A stretch of DNA of 63,062 nt from Flavobacteriales bacterium UBA6772 (GTDB lineage: Bacteria; Bacteroidota; Bacteroidia; Flavobacteriales; UBA7430): contig CAJJAI010000002.1 in the NCBI GenBank assembly GCA_905182215.1, positions 1 through 63,062 of the forward strand. The letters run 5' to 3'. Positions within the stretch are counted from its first letter, which is position 1, and each line of letters begins with the position of its first letter. Shown here in pieces: positions 9,363 to 19,684 of the stretch. A model generated the notes under the pieces. It did not search any database. It saw nothing but the letters and a program-made list of their open reading frames with translations, and had not been told where the DNA came from. The position numbers were made by a program, and so were the translations under genes.

Positions 9363-9959
9363 ATGAAAAAACTCATTCTTTCTTTATTATTTATAGTAAC
9401 AACTTTTGCTGTTACAGAAACTAAAGCACAGTATAATGTTGTGAAAATAAATCCACTTAGTGCTGGACTACATACAGCTTCAATTGCCTGGGAACATACC
9501 CTAAATTGGAATACAAGTATTCAGATTGGGGCTTCGTACACTCCTTCTGTAGAAATCATATCAAGTGTATTCGATGGAGATACTTTAGAACTTTCTGGTA
9601 ATTCTAATACATTTGAATTAAGAAAGTATGCTAAGCGGAATTCTCCTAAAGGCTTTTATTGGGGACCTTATTTAAGACGTCAGATTATTACTTTAAAAGA
9701 TGATAATCTTACTAGTTCTTTATCTGTTTCAAGTATTGGAATGATGTTAGGTGGTCATTTCCTCATAAGTGGTAGTATTTCGCTAGATATGTATTTTGGA
9801 TTAGGACTTGGAACGTACTCTATTAGCACTGGAGACTCATTTAGTGACATCTCTGATGTAATTGGAACAGGTAGTGTAACTACTGGTGCTGCTAGATATG
9901 GATTTACAGTAGGGATTGCAATACCAACCAAACTACCCAAAATAGGTAGTTATTTTTAA
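9363..9959 (+). CDS. Predicted outer-membrane beta-barrel protein, unknown function
   Basis: This 198-residue protein has a clear Sec signal peptide (about 1-22, cleavage after TKA). The rest alternates polar and hydrophobic residues with glycine and aromatic positions, as in small outer-membrane barrels (for example INPLSAGLHTASIAWEH and MYFGLGLGTYS). It resembles DUF3575-like proteins of Bacteroidota, but I cannot assign a family with certainty. It stands alone between the rplT terminator and the convergent TPR gene, 20 bases away. Confidence 0.6.
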   Translation: MKKLILSLLFIVTTFAVTETKAQYNVVKINPLSAGLHTASIAWEHTLNWNTSIQIGASYTPSVEIISSVFDGDTLELSGNSNTFELRKYAKRNSPKGFYWGPYLRRQIITLKDDNLTSSLSVSSIGMMLGGHFLISGSISLDMYFGLGLGTYSISTGDSFSDISDVIGTGSVTTGAARYGFTVGIAIPTKLPKIGSYF

Positions 9960-9979
9960 CTAATTTTGAGCAAAAATTT

Positions 9980-10993
9980 CTATTTCCCAATCCTCAACAA
10001 ACCATCCATAGCGGGTCTGTATGCAGGGTCAAGCATTAAAGCAGTTCTATAATCAGCTTCCGACTTCGTTATATTACCAAGAAGCTCATGAGTATATCCT
10101 CTACCAAAATAAGCCTCTAAATACATATCGTCAATAATAAGTGCCTTAGAAAAAACATCCAAAGCATTTTTGTGTTCACCTAAAAACACATTTACAACCG
10201 CAATATTATGTAAGGATATTTTATGTTCCGGATTAACGGTAAGGGCTCTATTATAAGCTGAAATAGCTTCGGTATAAGCTCCAATATTTTGGTAAAACAT
10301 TCCCACTTTATAATGCAAATCAAAACGATCTGGACGCAATCTTAAAGCAGCGTTAAAATAATCTAAAGCTACAATATCGCCTTTGGCACTAAATAAAACC
10401 CCCATTAAATCGTAGGCTTTAAAAAAGTCTTGATTTTGATTTATAGAAGCCTGAATATATTTTATCGCTTTTACAGTATCCCCTTCCATTAAGGCATAAT
10501 TTCCAGACAAATAAAGAGCTTCCGGATTTTTGGAATCAAAATTTAACACTTCGTTAATTTTAACCTGTCCTTTTTTAAATTCACCAACAGCTAAATAAAC
10601 TTCTGCTAAACTTAATCTACACTCAATATTTCTAGAATCTAAACGAGCACATTCTTCCCACGAATTCTTAGCAAAACGGCTGTTTTTCATTGCATAATAC
10701 AAAGTCCCAATTTGTTGCCAATAAAAGGCATTGGTAGAGTCTAGCCGTACAGCCTTTAACAAATCGCTAGACCCAGGACTTAGTGACTTATTTTTCAAAT
10801 AAAGTTCAGCTCGCTCAAAATACAAAGCCGCATTTAAACTATCTAGTCCAATTTGTGTGGTTAGAGAGTCTATTTGCAACGAAATAGTATTGGTCGAATC
10901 GGGTTCTACAGAAACATCAAGGGCTTTTGTGCTTGGTTGTTGCTGACAAGAAAATAGCAATAAACAAAGGCTTAAAATAAGGATATTCTTCAT
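9980..10993 (-). CDS. TPR-repeat lipoprotein
   Basis: This 337-residue protein has a lipoprotein signal peptide (lipobox LFSC, Cys16). About seven to eight tetratricopeptide repeats fill residues 45-335 (for example NPEALYLSGNYALMEGD and YLEAYFGRGYTHELLGN). TPR arrays bind partner proteins, so an envelope scaffold role is likely; no enzymatic motif is visible. It lies 44 bases downstream of recA on the same strand, with a hairpin between them, so it may be partly co-transcribed with recA. Confidence 0.75.
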   Translation of the reverse strand: MKNILILSLCLLLFSCQQQPSTKALDVSVEPDSTNTISLQIDSLTTQIGLDSLNAALYFERAELYLKNKSLSPGSSDLLKAVRLDSTNAFYWQQIGTLYYAMKNSRFAKNSWEECARLDSRNIECRLSLAEVYLAVGEFKKGQVKINEVLNFDSKNPEALYLSGNYALMEGDTVKAIKYIQASINQNQDFFKAYDLMGVLFSAKGDIVALDYFNAALRLRPDRFDLHYKVGMFYQNIGAYTEAISAYNRALTVNPEHKISLHNIAVVNVFLGEHKNALDVFSKALIIDDMYLEAYFGRGYTHELLGNITKSEADYRTALMLDPAYRPAMDGLLRIGK

Positions 10994-11009
10994 CTTTATA
11001 ATCTAAACA

Positions 11010-11033
11010 AATCCCTAGGTTTCCCTAGGGATT
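11010..11033. terminator. Hairpin between recA and the TPR gene
   Basis: AATCCCTAGG (11010-11019) pairs perfectly with CCTAGGGATT (11024-11033) around TTTC. On the minus strand only a weak T-rich tail follows, so it may be a leaky terminator or an mRNA 3'-end stabiliser for recA. Confidence 0.45.
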
Positions 11034-11037
11034 CGTG

Positions 11038-12036
11038 TTATGCATTTTGAATTTGTTCAACTATTTTAGCCTCTAATTCATCAGCTAATTCTTGGTTATC
11101 TCCAAGCAGTCGTTTTACAGCATCTCTACCTTGACCTAATTTAGTGTCGCCATAGCTAAACCATGAACCACTCTTTTTAACCACACCGTATTCGACTCCA
11201 AGGTCTACGATTTCTCCTACTTTAGAAATCCCCTGACCATACATAATATCGAATTCTGCTTTACGGAAAGGTGGAGCAACTTTATTTTTCACAACCTTCA
11301 CTCTTGTTCTGTTTCCAAGTACAGCATCGCCGTCTTTTATCTGTGTACTTCTACGAATATCTAAACGTACCGAAGCGTAAAACTTAAGCGCATTACCACC
11401 CGTGGTTGTTTCAGGATTCCCAAACATAACCCCAATTTTCTCACGTAATTGGTTAATAAAAATACAAGTACAGCCTGTTTTAGATATGGTGGCCGTTAGC
11501 TTTCTTAAGGCTTGAGACATTAAACGAGCATGTAAACCCATTTTAGAATCTCCCATTTCTCCTTCAATCTCACTTTTAGGAGTTAAAGCCGCTACAGAAT
11601 CAATTACAATAATATCAATAGCACCCGAACGGATTAAGTTCTCAGTAATTTCTAAGGCTTGCTCACCAGAATCTGGCTGAGCAATAATGAGCTCATCTAT
11701 ATTAACCCCTAAATTCTCAGCGTAAAAACGATCAAAAGCATGTTCGGCATCAATAAAAGCAGCAATACCACCGGCTTTTTGAGCTTCTGCAATGGCATGT
11801 ATAGCCAAAGTAGTTTTACCCGAAGATTCCGGTCCGTATATCTCTACAACTCTTCCTTTTGGAAACCCCCCTATACCAAGAGCTAAATCTAAGCCCAACG
11901 AACCTGTAGAGATACTCTCTATATCTACTGCAGGCACATCACCCATTTTCATTACTGCTCCTTTACCGTATGTTTTTTCCAATTTATCCATTGTAAGTTG
12001 TAATGCTTTCAACTTTGCTTCTCGTTCCTTTTCCAT
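11038..12036 (-). CDS. recA: Recombinase RecA
   Basis: RecA forms filaments on single-stranded DNA, drives homologous strand exchange and triggers LexA-type cleavage. The protein has 332 residues. The Walker A motif GPESSGKTT is at about 68-76, followed by the DAEHAFD segment, Walker B ([11 protein letters not shown]), the L1/L2 region and the conserved [19 protein letters not shown]. The acidic C-terminal tail is short. No SOS-box-like palindrome is obvious upstream. Confidence 0.98.
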   Translation of the reverse strand: MEKEREAKLKALQLTMDKLEKTYGKGAVMKMGDVPAVDIESISTGSLGLDLALGIGGFPKGRVVEIYGPESSGKTTLAIHAIAEAQKAGGIAAFIDAEHAFDRFYAENLGVNIDELIIAQPDSGEQALEITENLIRSGAIDIIVIDSVAALTPKSEIEGEMGDSKMGLHARLMSQALRKLTATISKTGCTCIFINQLREKIGVMFGNPETTTGGNALKFYASVRLDIRRSTQIKDGDAVLGNRTRVKVVKNKVAPPFRKAEFDIMYGQGISKVGEIVDLGVEYGVVKKSGSWFSYGDTKLGQGRDAVKRLLGDNQELADELEAKIVEQIQNA

Positions 12037-12090
12037 GATGATTTTATTTTCTGTGACAAATTAAGTTTTTGTTTGTGTCAATTAATGACA

Positions 12091-12552
12091 TTAGCTGTAT
12101 GATTCTAATATTTGATTTGTATGATCTTTGGTTTTAACTTTCAAAAAGATCTTTTCTATTATACCTTTTTCATCAATTACAAAAGTTGTTCTGTGAACAC
12201 CATCGTATTCTTTTCCCATAAACTTTTTAAGACCCCAAACATTATAAGCTTCGAGTACCGTTTTATCTTCATCGGCTACTAGCGTAAAAGGTAAATTGTA
12301 CTTTTCAATAAACTTTAAATGTCTTTTTGCTGGATCGGGACTCACGCCAATAATTTCGAAACCTTTTTCTTGTAAGAGTGTGTGATTTTCTCCGAGGTTA
12401 CAAGATTGGGCAGTACAACCTGGAGTCATATCTTTAGGGTAGAAATAAAGAATCACTTTTTTCCCTAAAAAATCAGCTAAAGAAATAATTTCTCCATGCT
12501 CGTTTAATGCACTAAAACTGGGTGCTTTATCACCTACTTGTAAACGCGTCAT
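12091..12552 (-). CDS. bcp: Thiol peroxidase, BCP/peroxiredoxin Q family
   Basis: This 153-residue cytoplasmic peroxiredoxin reduces hydrogen peroxide and organic peroxides at the expense of thioredoxin. The peroxidatic Cys46 sits in TPGCT and the likely resolving Cys51 lies five residues on (GCTAQSC), the atypical two-Cys arrangement typical of BCP. Length and the N-terminal VGDKAPSF fit the family. A TATTTTTG box lies 20 bases upstream of the ATG. The gene ends 54 bases upstream of the recA start. Confidence 0.95.
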   Translation of the reverse strand: MTRLQVGDKAPSFSALNEHGEIISLADFLGKKVILYFYPKDMTPGCTAQSCNLGENHTLLQEKGFEIIGVSPDPAKRHLKFIEKYNLPFTLVADEDKTVLEAYNVWGLKKFMGKEYDGVHRTTFVIDEKGIIEKIFLKVKTKDHTNQILESYS

Positions 12553-12571
12553 AAATATAGCTTGTTTTACT

Positions 12572-12579
12572 CAAAAATA
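12572..12579 (-). promoter_or_regulatory. Putative -7 box of bcp (TATTTTTG)
   Basis: Exact TAnnTTTG on the minus strand, 19 bases from the bcp ATG. It lies against the preceding terminator hairpin, which supports bcp being a separate transcription unit. Confidence 0.55.
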
Positions 12580-12580
12580 A

Positions 12581-12621
12581 ATAAAAAGCCTCATTTGAGC
12601 GAGTCAAACGAGGCTTTTTAT
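12581..12621. terminator. Bidirectional terminator between the small ORF and bcp
   Basis: ATAAAAAGCCTC (12581-12592) pairs with GAGGCTTTTTAT (12610-12621), and the inner TTTGA/TCAAA also pairs. On the minus strand it ends with a T tract after the 60-residue gene at 12638-12820. Confidence 0.85.
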
Positions 12622-12637
12622 TAACAAATTAAAATGC

Positions 12638-12820
12638 TTAATTAGCTATAAACACAATAGAATCTATTGCTTTTGTCTTAATGATACTGGATGATTTTGC
12701 GTAATCTAAAACAAACTGCAAAGCTTTTACAGAAGGTTTTTGTTTATTGTTTAAAAATTGGTTTTTGCTGGAATCTTTAGACTCTCCAGAAAAGTCGTAG
12801 AGTGTAGTCGTTTTTGCCAT
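12638..12820 (-). CDS. Small conserved-looking hypothetical protein
   Basis: A 60-residue protein, MAKTTTLYDFSGES..., followed 17 bases later by a strong terminator. It is rich in Ser, Lys and Asn, with a hydrophobic C-terminal third (AIDSIVFIAN) and no signal peptide, cysteine or known motif. It lies 43 bases downstream of the ECF sigma gene on the same strand and could be co-transcribed with it. Good placement between a gene and a terminator supports translation, but I do not recognise a family. A regulator of the sigma factor is possible but unsupported. Confidence 0.55.
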   Translation of the reverse strand: MAKTTTLYDFSGESKDSSKNQFLNNKQKPSVKALQFVLDYAKSSSIIKTKAIDSIVFIAN

Positions 12821-12863
12821 AGATATAGTTTTTCATTTTATCTATAACGGCTATGTTTTCTGT

Positions 12864-13451
12864 TTATTGTACGGCTAAATTAACTTGATGCTTTTCTTTG
12901 AGCTTTCTTAAATTCATTAAAGCATAACGCATTCTACCTAATGCAGTGTTAATACTAATTCCGCATTCTTCTGCTATTTCTTTAAAGGTCATATCTGCGT
13001 AGTAACGCATTTCTAAAACAGATCTTTGCTCTTCAGACAAATGGCTTATTAAGATTTTTAAATCCTTAACTACTTGAGCATTTACCATTTCATCTTCAGT
13101 ACAATCTTCGGCTCCGCCAATAACATCAAAAATATTAAACTCATCTGTGGGGCGTACCATTCTAACACGAGCGTTTTTTCTGAAATGATCGATAACCATA
13201 TTATGGGAAATACGCATTACCCAAGCAATGAACTTACCTTCTTCATTGTAACGACCTTCGTTTAGTTTATTGATTACTTTAATAAACACTTCTTGGAAAA
13301 TATCGTTCGCCACATCTATATCCTTAACTTTAGAAAGGATATAGCCAAAGACTTTGTCTTTGTGACGGATAATTAAACGTTCGATAGAAAGGGAGTCGCC
13401 AGATAAAAAAGCACTCACCAATTGTTGGTCTGTAATATTTTGCACACGCAT
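12864..13451 (-). CDS. ECF-type RNA polymerase sigma factor
   Basis: This 195-residue sigma-70 family protein has region 2 at about 20-95 (DKVFGYILSKVKD, DIFQEVFIKV, FIAWVMRISHN) and region 4 at about 130-185 (YADMTFKEIAEECGISINTALGRMRYAL). It would redirect RNA polymerase to a regulon. No anti-sigma factor gene with a transmembrane segment lies beside it, unlike many ECF pairs. It is divergent from uvrA and upstream of a small unknown gene. Confidence 0.92.
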   Translation of the reverse strand: MRVQNITDQQLVSAFLSGDSLSIERLIIRHKDKVFGYILSKVKDIDVANDIFQEVFIKVINKLNEGRYNEEGKFIAWVMRISHNMVIDHFRKNARVRMVRPTDEFNIFDVIGGAEDCTEDEMVNAQVVKDLKILISHLSEEQRSVLEMRYYADMTFKEIAEECGISINTALGRMRYALMNLRKLKEKHQVNLAVQ

Positions 13452-13603
13452 AAGCTACCATTTAGGTTAAACAACATTTAAAATGTAATAGGTAGAAATG
13501 CTTCTATAGGCAAAAAGTGTTTTGTGAATATTAATTTGGCTCTAATATAGAACTTTTTCAACAATCATACCAAAGGTACAAACGATTGCGTGTTAAAATT
13601 CCC

Positions 13604-13611
13604 TAATTTTG
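13604..13611 (+). promoter_or_regulatory. Putative -7 box of uvrA (TAATTTTG)
   Basis: Exact TAnnTTTG, 13 bases before the uvrA ATG, so the leader would be only a few bases. A TTG at 13586-13588 is closer than the usual -33 spacing. Confidence 0.5.
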
Positions 13612-13624
13612 CGTTTCTGCAAAA

Positions 13625-16432
13625 ATGCTGAAAACGTTTATGAAAGATTTCGACCAGTTAGATTCCAAAGAACATATCCTTATAAAAGGGGCTAGACTAC
13701 ACAATTTAAAAAACATTGATGTAGCTATACCGCGCAATAAATTTGTGGTTATTACCGGACTTTCAGGCTCTGGGAAATCTACGCTGGCTTTCGATACGCT
13801 TTATGCCGAAGGGCAAAGACGCTATGTAGAAAGCTTATCGTCTTACGCTCGACAATTTTTAGGCAGACTTAATAAACCAGAAGTAGACAGTATAAAAGGT
13901 ATTTCGCCAGCTATTGCCATAGAACAAAAGGTGAATTCTAAAAACCCTCGCTCTACCGTTGGTACAAGCACAGAGATTTACGATTATATAAAATTACTCT
14001 TTGCACGAATAGGAAAAACTATTTCGCCAGTTTCTGGGAAAGAAGTAAAAAAACACAGTGTACAAAACGTTGTAGATTTTATTCTCACTAAAAAAGAAGG
14101 TGCTAAATTTTACATTCTAGCACCTGCACAAATAGGCGATAGAGACTATAAATTATACCTTGAAATGTTACTTCAACAAGGGTACCATCGTATAAAACAC
14201 AAGGGTGCTATTTTGAGAATTGAAGATCTTTTAGAAAAAAAGACCAAACTTAAAGAACCTTATTACCTACTTATAGACCGCTTAAGCTTAAAGAAAGAAG
14301 ATGGTTTTATAGAAAGACTTTCGGACTCTATTCAAACAGGGTTCCACGAGGGAAAAGGGGATTGTATTATAGAATTTATCGATACTGAAGAGCGCACAAC
14401 TTTCAGTAATCGTTTTGAAGCTGATGGAATTGTATTTGAAGAACCGAGTATTCATCTTTTCACCTTTAACAATCCTTTTGGAGCTTGCAAAACGTGCGAA
14501 GGAAATGGAAGTGTTGTAGGAATAGACGAAGAGTTAGTAATTCCAAATACCGGTTTATCTATTTACGAAGATGCGCTCGCTTGTTGGAAAGGGGATACCC
14601 TTTGCAAATACAAAGACGACTTAGTTTTAAATTCTGAAAAATGGGACATCCCAATTCACAAACCTTACTTTGAACTTTCTAAAGAGCAGAAAGACTTTAT
14701 TTGGAATGGAAATAAGGAGTATAAGTTCAAAGGAATTCACAAGTTTTTCGCAGGTTTAGAAAAAAAGAATTACAAAATTCAAAACCGTGTTTTACTATCG
14801 CGTTATAGAGGGAAAACACTTTGTAATACCTGCGAAGGAAAAAGACTTCGTACAGAAGCCAACTACGTAAAGGTAGGTCCCTATTCTATTTTAGAAATTG
14901 TAGACATGCCAATAGACGAATTGTCGGAGGTATTCAAAACTATAAAATTGAGTAAGAGTGATCAGGAAATAGCGGGTAGGTTACTCATAGAAATTCAAAA
15001 TAGAATCCAATTCTTAATGGATGTTGGTTTGAGCTATCTAACTATAAACCGTAGATCTGCCACTCTTTCTGGTGGAGAGTCACAAAGAATAAACCTAGCT
15101 ACCTCACTTGGGAGTAGCCTTGTAGGCTCTATGTATATTTTAGATGAACCTAGTATAGGATTACATTCTAAAGACACCCAAAGACTTATAAAGATTTTAA
15201 AGTCGCTTAGAGATGTTGGAAATACAGTAATTGTGGTAGAACACGATGAGGATATTATGAAGGCTGCAGATTTGGTGATTGATATGGGCCCAATGGCTGG
15301 AATACATGGTGGAGAAGTAATGTTTCATGGTACACATAGTGAATTAGCAAACGAAAAAGTAAGTCTTACTGCACAATATTTAAACGGCGATTTAAAAATT
15401 GAAATTCCTAAAAAACGAAACTGGACGGACTCTTTAGTAATTGAAGGTGCAAGACAACACAACCTTAAAAACGTTACCGTAGAGATTCCGCTGAATGTAC
15501 TTACTGTAGTAAGTGGGATTAGTGGCTCTGGAAAGAGTACCCTAATAAAGAACATTTTCTACCCAGCTCTGGTAAAAGCCTTGGGGGGTTACGGACCTAA
15601 AATTGGGCAATTTGATAGTCTTTCAGGTTCAGTGAAAAATATTTCGGGAGTAGAATTTATTGATCAAAACCCAATTGGGAAATCATCACGATCGAACCCA
15701 GTTACCTATATTAAAGCATACGATGAAATAAGAAATCTGTATGCCGACCAAAAGCTTTCGACTAATAGAGGTTATAAAGCAAAGCACTTTTCTTTTAACA
15801 CCAACGGCGGTAGATGCGAACATTGCTCGGGCGAAGGTGAGGTGACCATAGAAATGCAGTTTATGGCGGATGTTCATCTAGAATGTGAACATTGTAAAGG
15901 AAACCGTTTTAAAGATGAGGTTTTAGAAGTTCGATTTAATCAGAAGAATATTTCCGATATATTGGGCTTAACTATAGACGAGGCAATTTCTTTTTTCCAA
16001 GAAAACGAGCAGTCTAAAATAGCGAAAAGACTCCAACCATTACAAGATGTAGGATTGGGCTATATCCACTTAGGACAATCTTCTTCTACCCTATCTGGTG
16101 GAGAAGCGCAAAGGGTTAAACTGGCTTCTTTCTTAGGGAAAGGTAAAAGCGGTGGACAGCAATTTTTCATCTTCGATGAACCGACTACAGGGTTACACTT
16201 TCACGATATTAAAAAGCTCTTAGAATCCTTTAACGCACTCATAGAAAACGGACATACCATTTTAGTTATCGAGCATAATCCGGATGTAATTAAATGTGCC
16301 GATTGGCTCATTGACCTCGGTAAAGAAGGTGGTAAAAATGGAGGTCAGTTAATATTTGAAGGTCTTCCAGAAGACATTATCAACTGTAAGGACAGTTCTA
16401 CAGGTTTGTTTTTGAAGGAGAAGTTTGAGTAG
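13625..16432 (+). CDS. uvrA: Excinuclease ABC subunit A
   Basis: UvrA is the DNA damage sensor of nucleotide excision repair; it loads UvrB. The 935-residue protein has two ABC ATPase cores: Walker [10 protein letters not shown] at about 45-53 and GISGSGKST at about 631-639, with LSGGESQR and LSGGEAQR signatures. The C-terminal zinc module is intact (Cys731, Cys734, then CEHC). The first zinc module keeps only its second pair (Cys288, Cys291 in GACKTC); the usual upstream CxxC is absent, replaced by [14 protein letters not shown] start at Met6 is possible, but the first ATG fits the promoter position. Confidence 0.97.
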   Translation: MLKTFMKDFDQLDSKEHILIKGARLHNLKNIDVAIPRNKFVVITGLSGSGKSTLAFDTLYAEGQRRYVESLSSYARQFLGRLNKPEVDSIKGISPAIAIEQKVNSKNPRSTVGTSTEIYDYIKLLFARIGKTISPVSGKEVKKHSVQNVVDFILTKKEGAKFYILAPAQIGDRDYKLYLEMLLQQGYHRIKHKGAILRIEDLLEKKTKLKEPYYLLIDRLSLKKEDGFIERLSDSIQTGFHEGKGDCIIEFIDTEERTTFSNRFEADGIVFEEPSIHLFTFNNPFGACKTCEGNGSVVGIDEELVIPNTGLSIYEDALACWKGDTLCKYKDDLVLNSEKWDIPIHKPYFELSKEQKDFIWNGNKEYKFKGIHKFFAGLEKKNYKIQNRVLLSRYRGKTLCNTCEGKRLRTEANYVKVGPYSILEIVDMPIDELSEVFKTIKLSKSDQEIAGRLLIEIQNRIQFLMDVGLSYLTINRRSATLSGGESQRINLATSLGSSLVGSMYILDEPSIGLHSKDTQRLIKILKSLRDVGNTVIVVEHDEDIMKAADLVIDMGPMAGIHGGEVMFHGTHSELANEKVSLTAQYLNGDLKIEIPKKRNWTDSLVIEGARQHNLKNVTVEIPLNVLTVVSGISGSGKSTLIKNIFYPALVKALGGYGPKIGQFDSLSGSVKNISGVEFIDQNPIGKSSRSNPVTYIKAYDEIRNLYADQKLSTNRGYKAKHFSFNTNGGRCEHCSGEGEVTIEMQFMADVHLECEHCKGNRFKDEVLEVRFNQKNISDILGLTIDEAISFFQENEQSKIAKRLQPLQDVGLGYIHLGQSSSTLSGGEAQRVKLASFLGKGKSGGQQFFIFDEPTTGLHFHDIKKLLESFNALIENGHTILVIEHNPDVIKCADWLIDLGKEGGKNGGQLIFEGLPEDIINCKDSSTGLFLKEKFE

Positions 16433-16532
16433 AATTGATTTGGAAATTTGATAATGAAATATGACACCTAGTCTGTTGTTCAAAAATAACTATTCAAAAT
16501 TCTTAAATCTTCTGAATCTTAATTCTGAGTCA

Positions 16533-18281
16533 TCAATTAAACTGTAACGCAAACAGCTTGCTATAATAGCCTTTCAGGGCAATAAGCTCTGCATGTGTAC
16601 CCGATTCTACTATTTCACCTTGTTCCATAACCAAAATTTTATTGGCATTTTGAATAGTCGCTAAACGGTGTGCAATCACGATAGAAGTTCTTCCTTGAGT
16701 TAATTTTTCGGTTGCCTTTTGAATTAATTCCTCTGTATGAGAATCTACAGAAGAAGTAGCTTCATCTAAAATTAACACACTAGGATTAGACACATAAGCT
16801 CGTAAAAAAGCAATTAATTGTCTTTGTCCAGCAGAAAGCATCACCCCTCTTTCGCGTACATTATAATTATAGCCTCCAGGTAATTGTTCAATAAATTCTT
16901 CCAATCCTATTGCTTGGGCAGCTTCTTTAACTTCGGCTAAAGGGATGTCTTTATCTAATACAATATTCTTGTAAATAGAATCGGAGAACAAGAATACATC
17001 TTGTAACACCAAAGCCAATTTGGTTCTAAGAGATTTCAATTGATATTTAGAAATATCCTGTCCATCGAGTAAGATAGTACCCGAATCTATATTGTAATAG
17101 CGCAATAAAAGATTCACAATAGAACTTTTTCCAGCCCCAGTAGCACCTACTAAAGCAAGTGTTTTACCGGCTTCAATTTCAAAATTGATATTCCTAAGAA
17201 CTGGTTCACCTTCTTTGTACGAAAAGTTAACCTGTTTAAAACATACAGCTCCTTTAACCTCATTTAAAATTAAATTCCCGTTAGAGTTTACACGCTCATC
17301 GGTATCTAGAATTTTAAATACTCTGGTTGCAGCTACAATACCTCTTTGTAATACATTTATCCTATCTGCTAAATGACGAACGGGTCTGAATAGCATGTTT
17401 ATAAGCAAGATAAAAGACATCATTAATCCGAGTGTAACCTCACCGCCTAAAATCATATCTAAACCTCCGTACCACACCATAGCTCCTAAAGAGAGGGCAC
17501 TCATAATTTCTATAACAGGTAAGAAAATAGAGAAATGCCAAATCGCTTTTATAGTCGCTTGTTTAAAAGTGGCATTCACTTCTTTAAAGTTTTCTAATTC
17601 GGTCTCTTCACGATTAAAAATTTGAACTATTTTCATTCCCGAAATATGCTCTTGTACAAAAGTATTGAGTTTAGAAATGGCAGATCGCTCGTCTTCGAAA
17701 GCGCTTTTCATTGCCGTTTGAAAATATTTAGTAGCCCAAATTAGTACTGGGAAAACGGCTAAAGAAATACAACTAAGCATCACATTCCTAGAAAACATCC
17801 AGGATACGATTAAAATAATTTTAAATAAATCGCTGAAGATTACCAGTACCCCTTGAGAGAATATTTCGGCAATCGTTTCAATATCCGAAACAGTACGTGT
17901 AACCAAAGCACCAATGGGTGTTTCATCGAAATACTTAAGTCGGAAAGATAGAATTTTATCGAAAAGCTTTTTTCTAATGTCTTTTATAACCGACTGCCCT
18001 ATCCAATTGGCGGCATACATAAATACAAACTGAAAAACGGCCTCTAATAAGAGTAAACCCACCATTATTAGGCAGTAGTTGAGGAGCATCTCGGGATTTG
18101 ATCCTATTATAAAATTATCTACTGTGTATTCTATAAGTATAGGACGGCCAATAGAAAACACGCCAAGTAAAATACTGAATACAATGCTGCTATAGAAAAT
18201 TAGCTTATAGGGTTGTACAAAACTTAAAACCCGAGATAAAAGCCTAAAATCGAAGGGGTTATTTTTTTTAGCAGTCTCCAT
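16533..18281 (-). CDS. ABC exporter, MsbA/multidrug type (fused permease and ATPase)
   Basis: This 582-residue half-transporter has six predicted membrane helices in the first 320 residues and an ATPase domain after about 345. Walker A is GATGAGKSS, followed by the signature LSAGQRQ, Walker B LILDEATSSVD and the H-loop IAHRLAT. It should work as a homodimer in the inner membrane, exporting lipid or drugs; the substrate cannot be read from sequence. Its start overlaps the end of truA by 14 bases, so the two are co-transcribed. Confidence 0.93.
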   Translation of the reverse strand: METAKKNNPFDFRLLSRVLSFVQPYKLIFYSSIVFSILLGVFSIGRPILIEYTVDNFIIGSNPEMLLNYCLIMVGLLLLEAVFQFVFMYAANWIGQSVIKDIRKKLFDKILSFRLKYFDETPIGALVTRTVSDIETIAEIFSQGVLVIFSDLFKIILIVSWMFSRNVMLSCISLAVFPVLIWATKYFQTAMKSAFEDERSAISKLNTFVQEHISGMKIVQIFNREETELENFKEVNATFKQATIKAIWHFSIFLPVIEIMSALSLGAMVWYGGLDMILGGEVTLGLMMSFILLINMLFRPVRHLADRINVLQRGIVAATRVFKILDTDERVNSNGNLILNEVKGAVCFKQVNFSYKEGEPVLRNINFEIEAGKTLALVGATGAGKSSIVNLLLRYYNIDSGTILLDGQDISKYQLKSLRTKLALVLQDVFLFSDSIYKNIVLDKDIPLAEVKEAAQAIGLEEFIEQLPGGYNYNVRERGVMLSAGQRQLIAFLRAYVSNPSVLILDEATSSVDSHTEELIQKATEKLTQGRTSIVIAHRLATIQNANKILVMEQGEIVESGTHAELIALKGYYSKLFALQFN

Positions 18282-19020
18282 TCAATAGATCTTTAGGGTA
18301 CTCAATTTTTACTAAATACAATCCTTTGGCTGGTGCTGAAGTCCCAGCAGAACTTCTATTTTTTTCTTTTATTATAGATTTAAATTCATCTAAAGTCATT
18401 TTCTTTTTGCCTACCTCTACCAGAGTACCCACAATAGCCCGCACCATATTTCTCAAAAACCGATCGGCCTCTATGGTAAACAACCACTTATCTCCTTGTT
18501 GTACCCATTCGGCTTTTCGTACTTCGCAAATATGTGTATTTACATCGCTGTGAATTTTAGCAAAACTCGAAAAATCGTTCACCTCACGTAAGTAAGAGGC
18601 GGCTTGATTCATCAAACTAAAATCTAAATTGGAATACATCAACCACGCCCCCTCAGTTAAGAAAGGGTTTTTCTGCTGACAAAGCCAGTATTCGTAGGTT
18701 CTAGAACTAGCATGAAAACGTGCATGTGTTTCATCTGCTACTTTAAAAATGGACTTTATAAAGATAGAATCCTCTAAAAAAGCATTTAAACGGTAACATA
18801 CCACATCCAGATCAAAAGACTTGTCTGTGTCAAAATGAGCATACATCTGCTTGGCGTGCACTCCCGTGTCCGTACGGCCTGCGCCCATAATCATTACCTC
18901 TTCTTTTAGAAGTACCGACAAGCCTTCGTTAATTCTCTGTTGCACACTTACAGCGTTGGGCTGTACTTGCCATCCATGAAAATTAGTGCCTTTATATGCT
19001 AAACTGATAAAATATCTCAC
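18268..19020 (-). CDS. truA: tRNA pseudouridine(38-40) synthase TruA
   Basis: It converts uridines 38-40 in the tRNA anticodon stem-loop to pseudouridine. The 250-residue length is typical. The catalytic aspartate lies in the GRTDTGVHA motif (about 53-61), and FLRNMVRAIVGTLVEVG near 185 is the conserved C-terminal segment. It overlaps the downstream ABC exporter gene. A TATTTTTG box on the minus strand at 19097-19090 is a possible promoter with a leader of about 60 bases. Confidence 0.96.
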   Translation of the reverse strand: MRYFISLAYKGTNFHGWQVQPNAVSVQQRINEGLSVLLKEEVMIMGAGRTDTGVHAKQMYAHFDTDKSFDLDVVCYRLNAFLEDSIFIKSIFKVADETHARFHASSRTYEYWLCQQKNPFLTEGAWLMYSNLDFSLMNQAASYLREVNDFSSFAKIHSDVNTHICEVRKAEWVQQGDKWLFTIEADRFLRNMVRAIVGTLVEVGKKKMTLDEFKSIIKEKNRSSAGTSAPAKGLYLVKIEYPKDLLNGDC

Positions 19021-19189
19021 AGTGCTAAATTAAACAAAGAGTTTAAAATTGAAGGTTAAAGATTAAAAATTGTGAACCTAAACAAAAGGCAAAAATAACA
19101 GCCTTAAATTAAAGTAACAATATCAAATTACTTACAAAACTGATGGTTTAAACAGTAAATTGCCAATCGATATATTTTAATAAACTCGC

Positions 19190-19684
19190 ATGAAACGCAT
19201 AGGACTCCTTTCTGATACCCATTCCTTTTTAGACCCTTTGGTATTTAAACACTTTGAAGAATGTGATGAAATTTGGCATGCCGGAGATATCGGCGATATA
19301 GCAGTTTACGACCAACTAAAGGCTTTTAAAACTACGAGAGCAGTTTATGGAAATATAGATGGAGCTGTAATTAGAAGAGAATGCCCACTACACCAACGTT
19401 TTATGTGCGAACAGGTAGATGTATGGATAACACATATTGGAGGTTACCCAAAAAGATATTCGCCACCTATTAAAGACGCAATAAAGAAAAACCCACCCAA
19501 ATTATTCATTTCGGGTCATTCTCATATTCTAAAAGTAATGTACGACAAAGAACTTTCGCTCTTACACATGAATCCTGGAGCAGCAGGGAAACATGGCTTT
19601 CATCAAGTAAAAACACTCTTGCGTTTTACTATAGATGGGAAAGATATAAAAGACTTAGAGGTAATAGAATTTGGTAAACGCTAG
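19190..19684 (+). CDS. Metallophosphoesterase, YfcE/MJ0936 family
   Basis: This 164-residue single-domain calcineurin-like phosphoesterase shows the metal-binding motifs in order: LLSDTHS (about 6-12), AGDIGD (about 31-36), YGNID (about 59-63), and GHSH (near 118), then LHMNPGA. The family hydrolyses phosphodiesters with two divalent metals; the physiological substrate is unknown. Its 3' end overlaps the convergent DUF4293 gene by 4 bases. Confidence 0.92.
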   Translation: MKRIGLLSDTHSFLDPLVFKHFEECDEIWHAGDIGDIAVYDQLKAFKTTRAVYGNIDGAVIRRECPLHQRFMCEQVDVWITHIGGYPKRYSPPIKDAIKKNPPKLFISGHSHILKVMYDKELSLLHMNPGAAGKHGFHQVKTLLRFTIDGKDIKDLEVIEFGKR

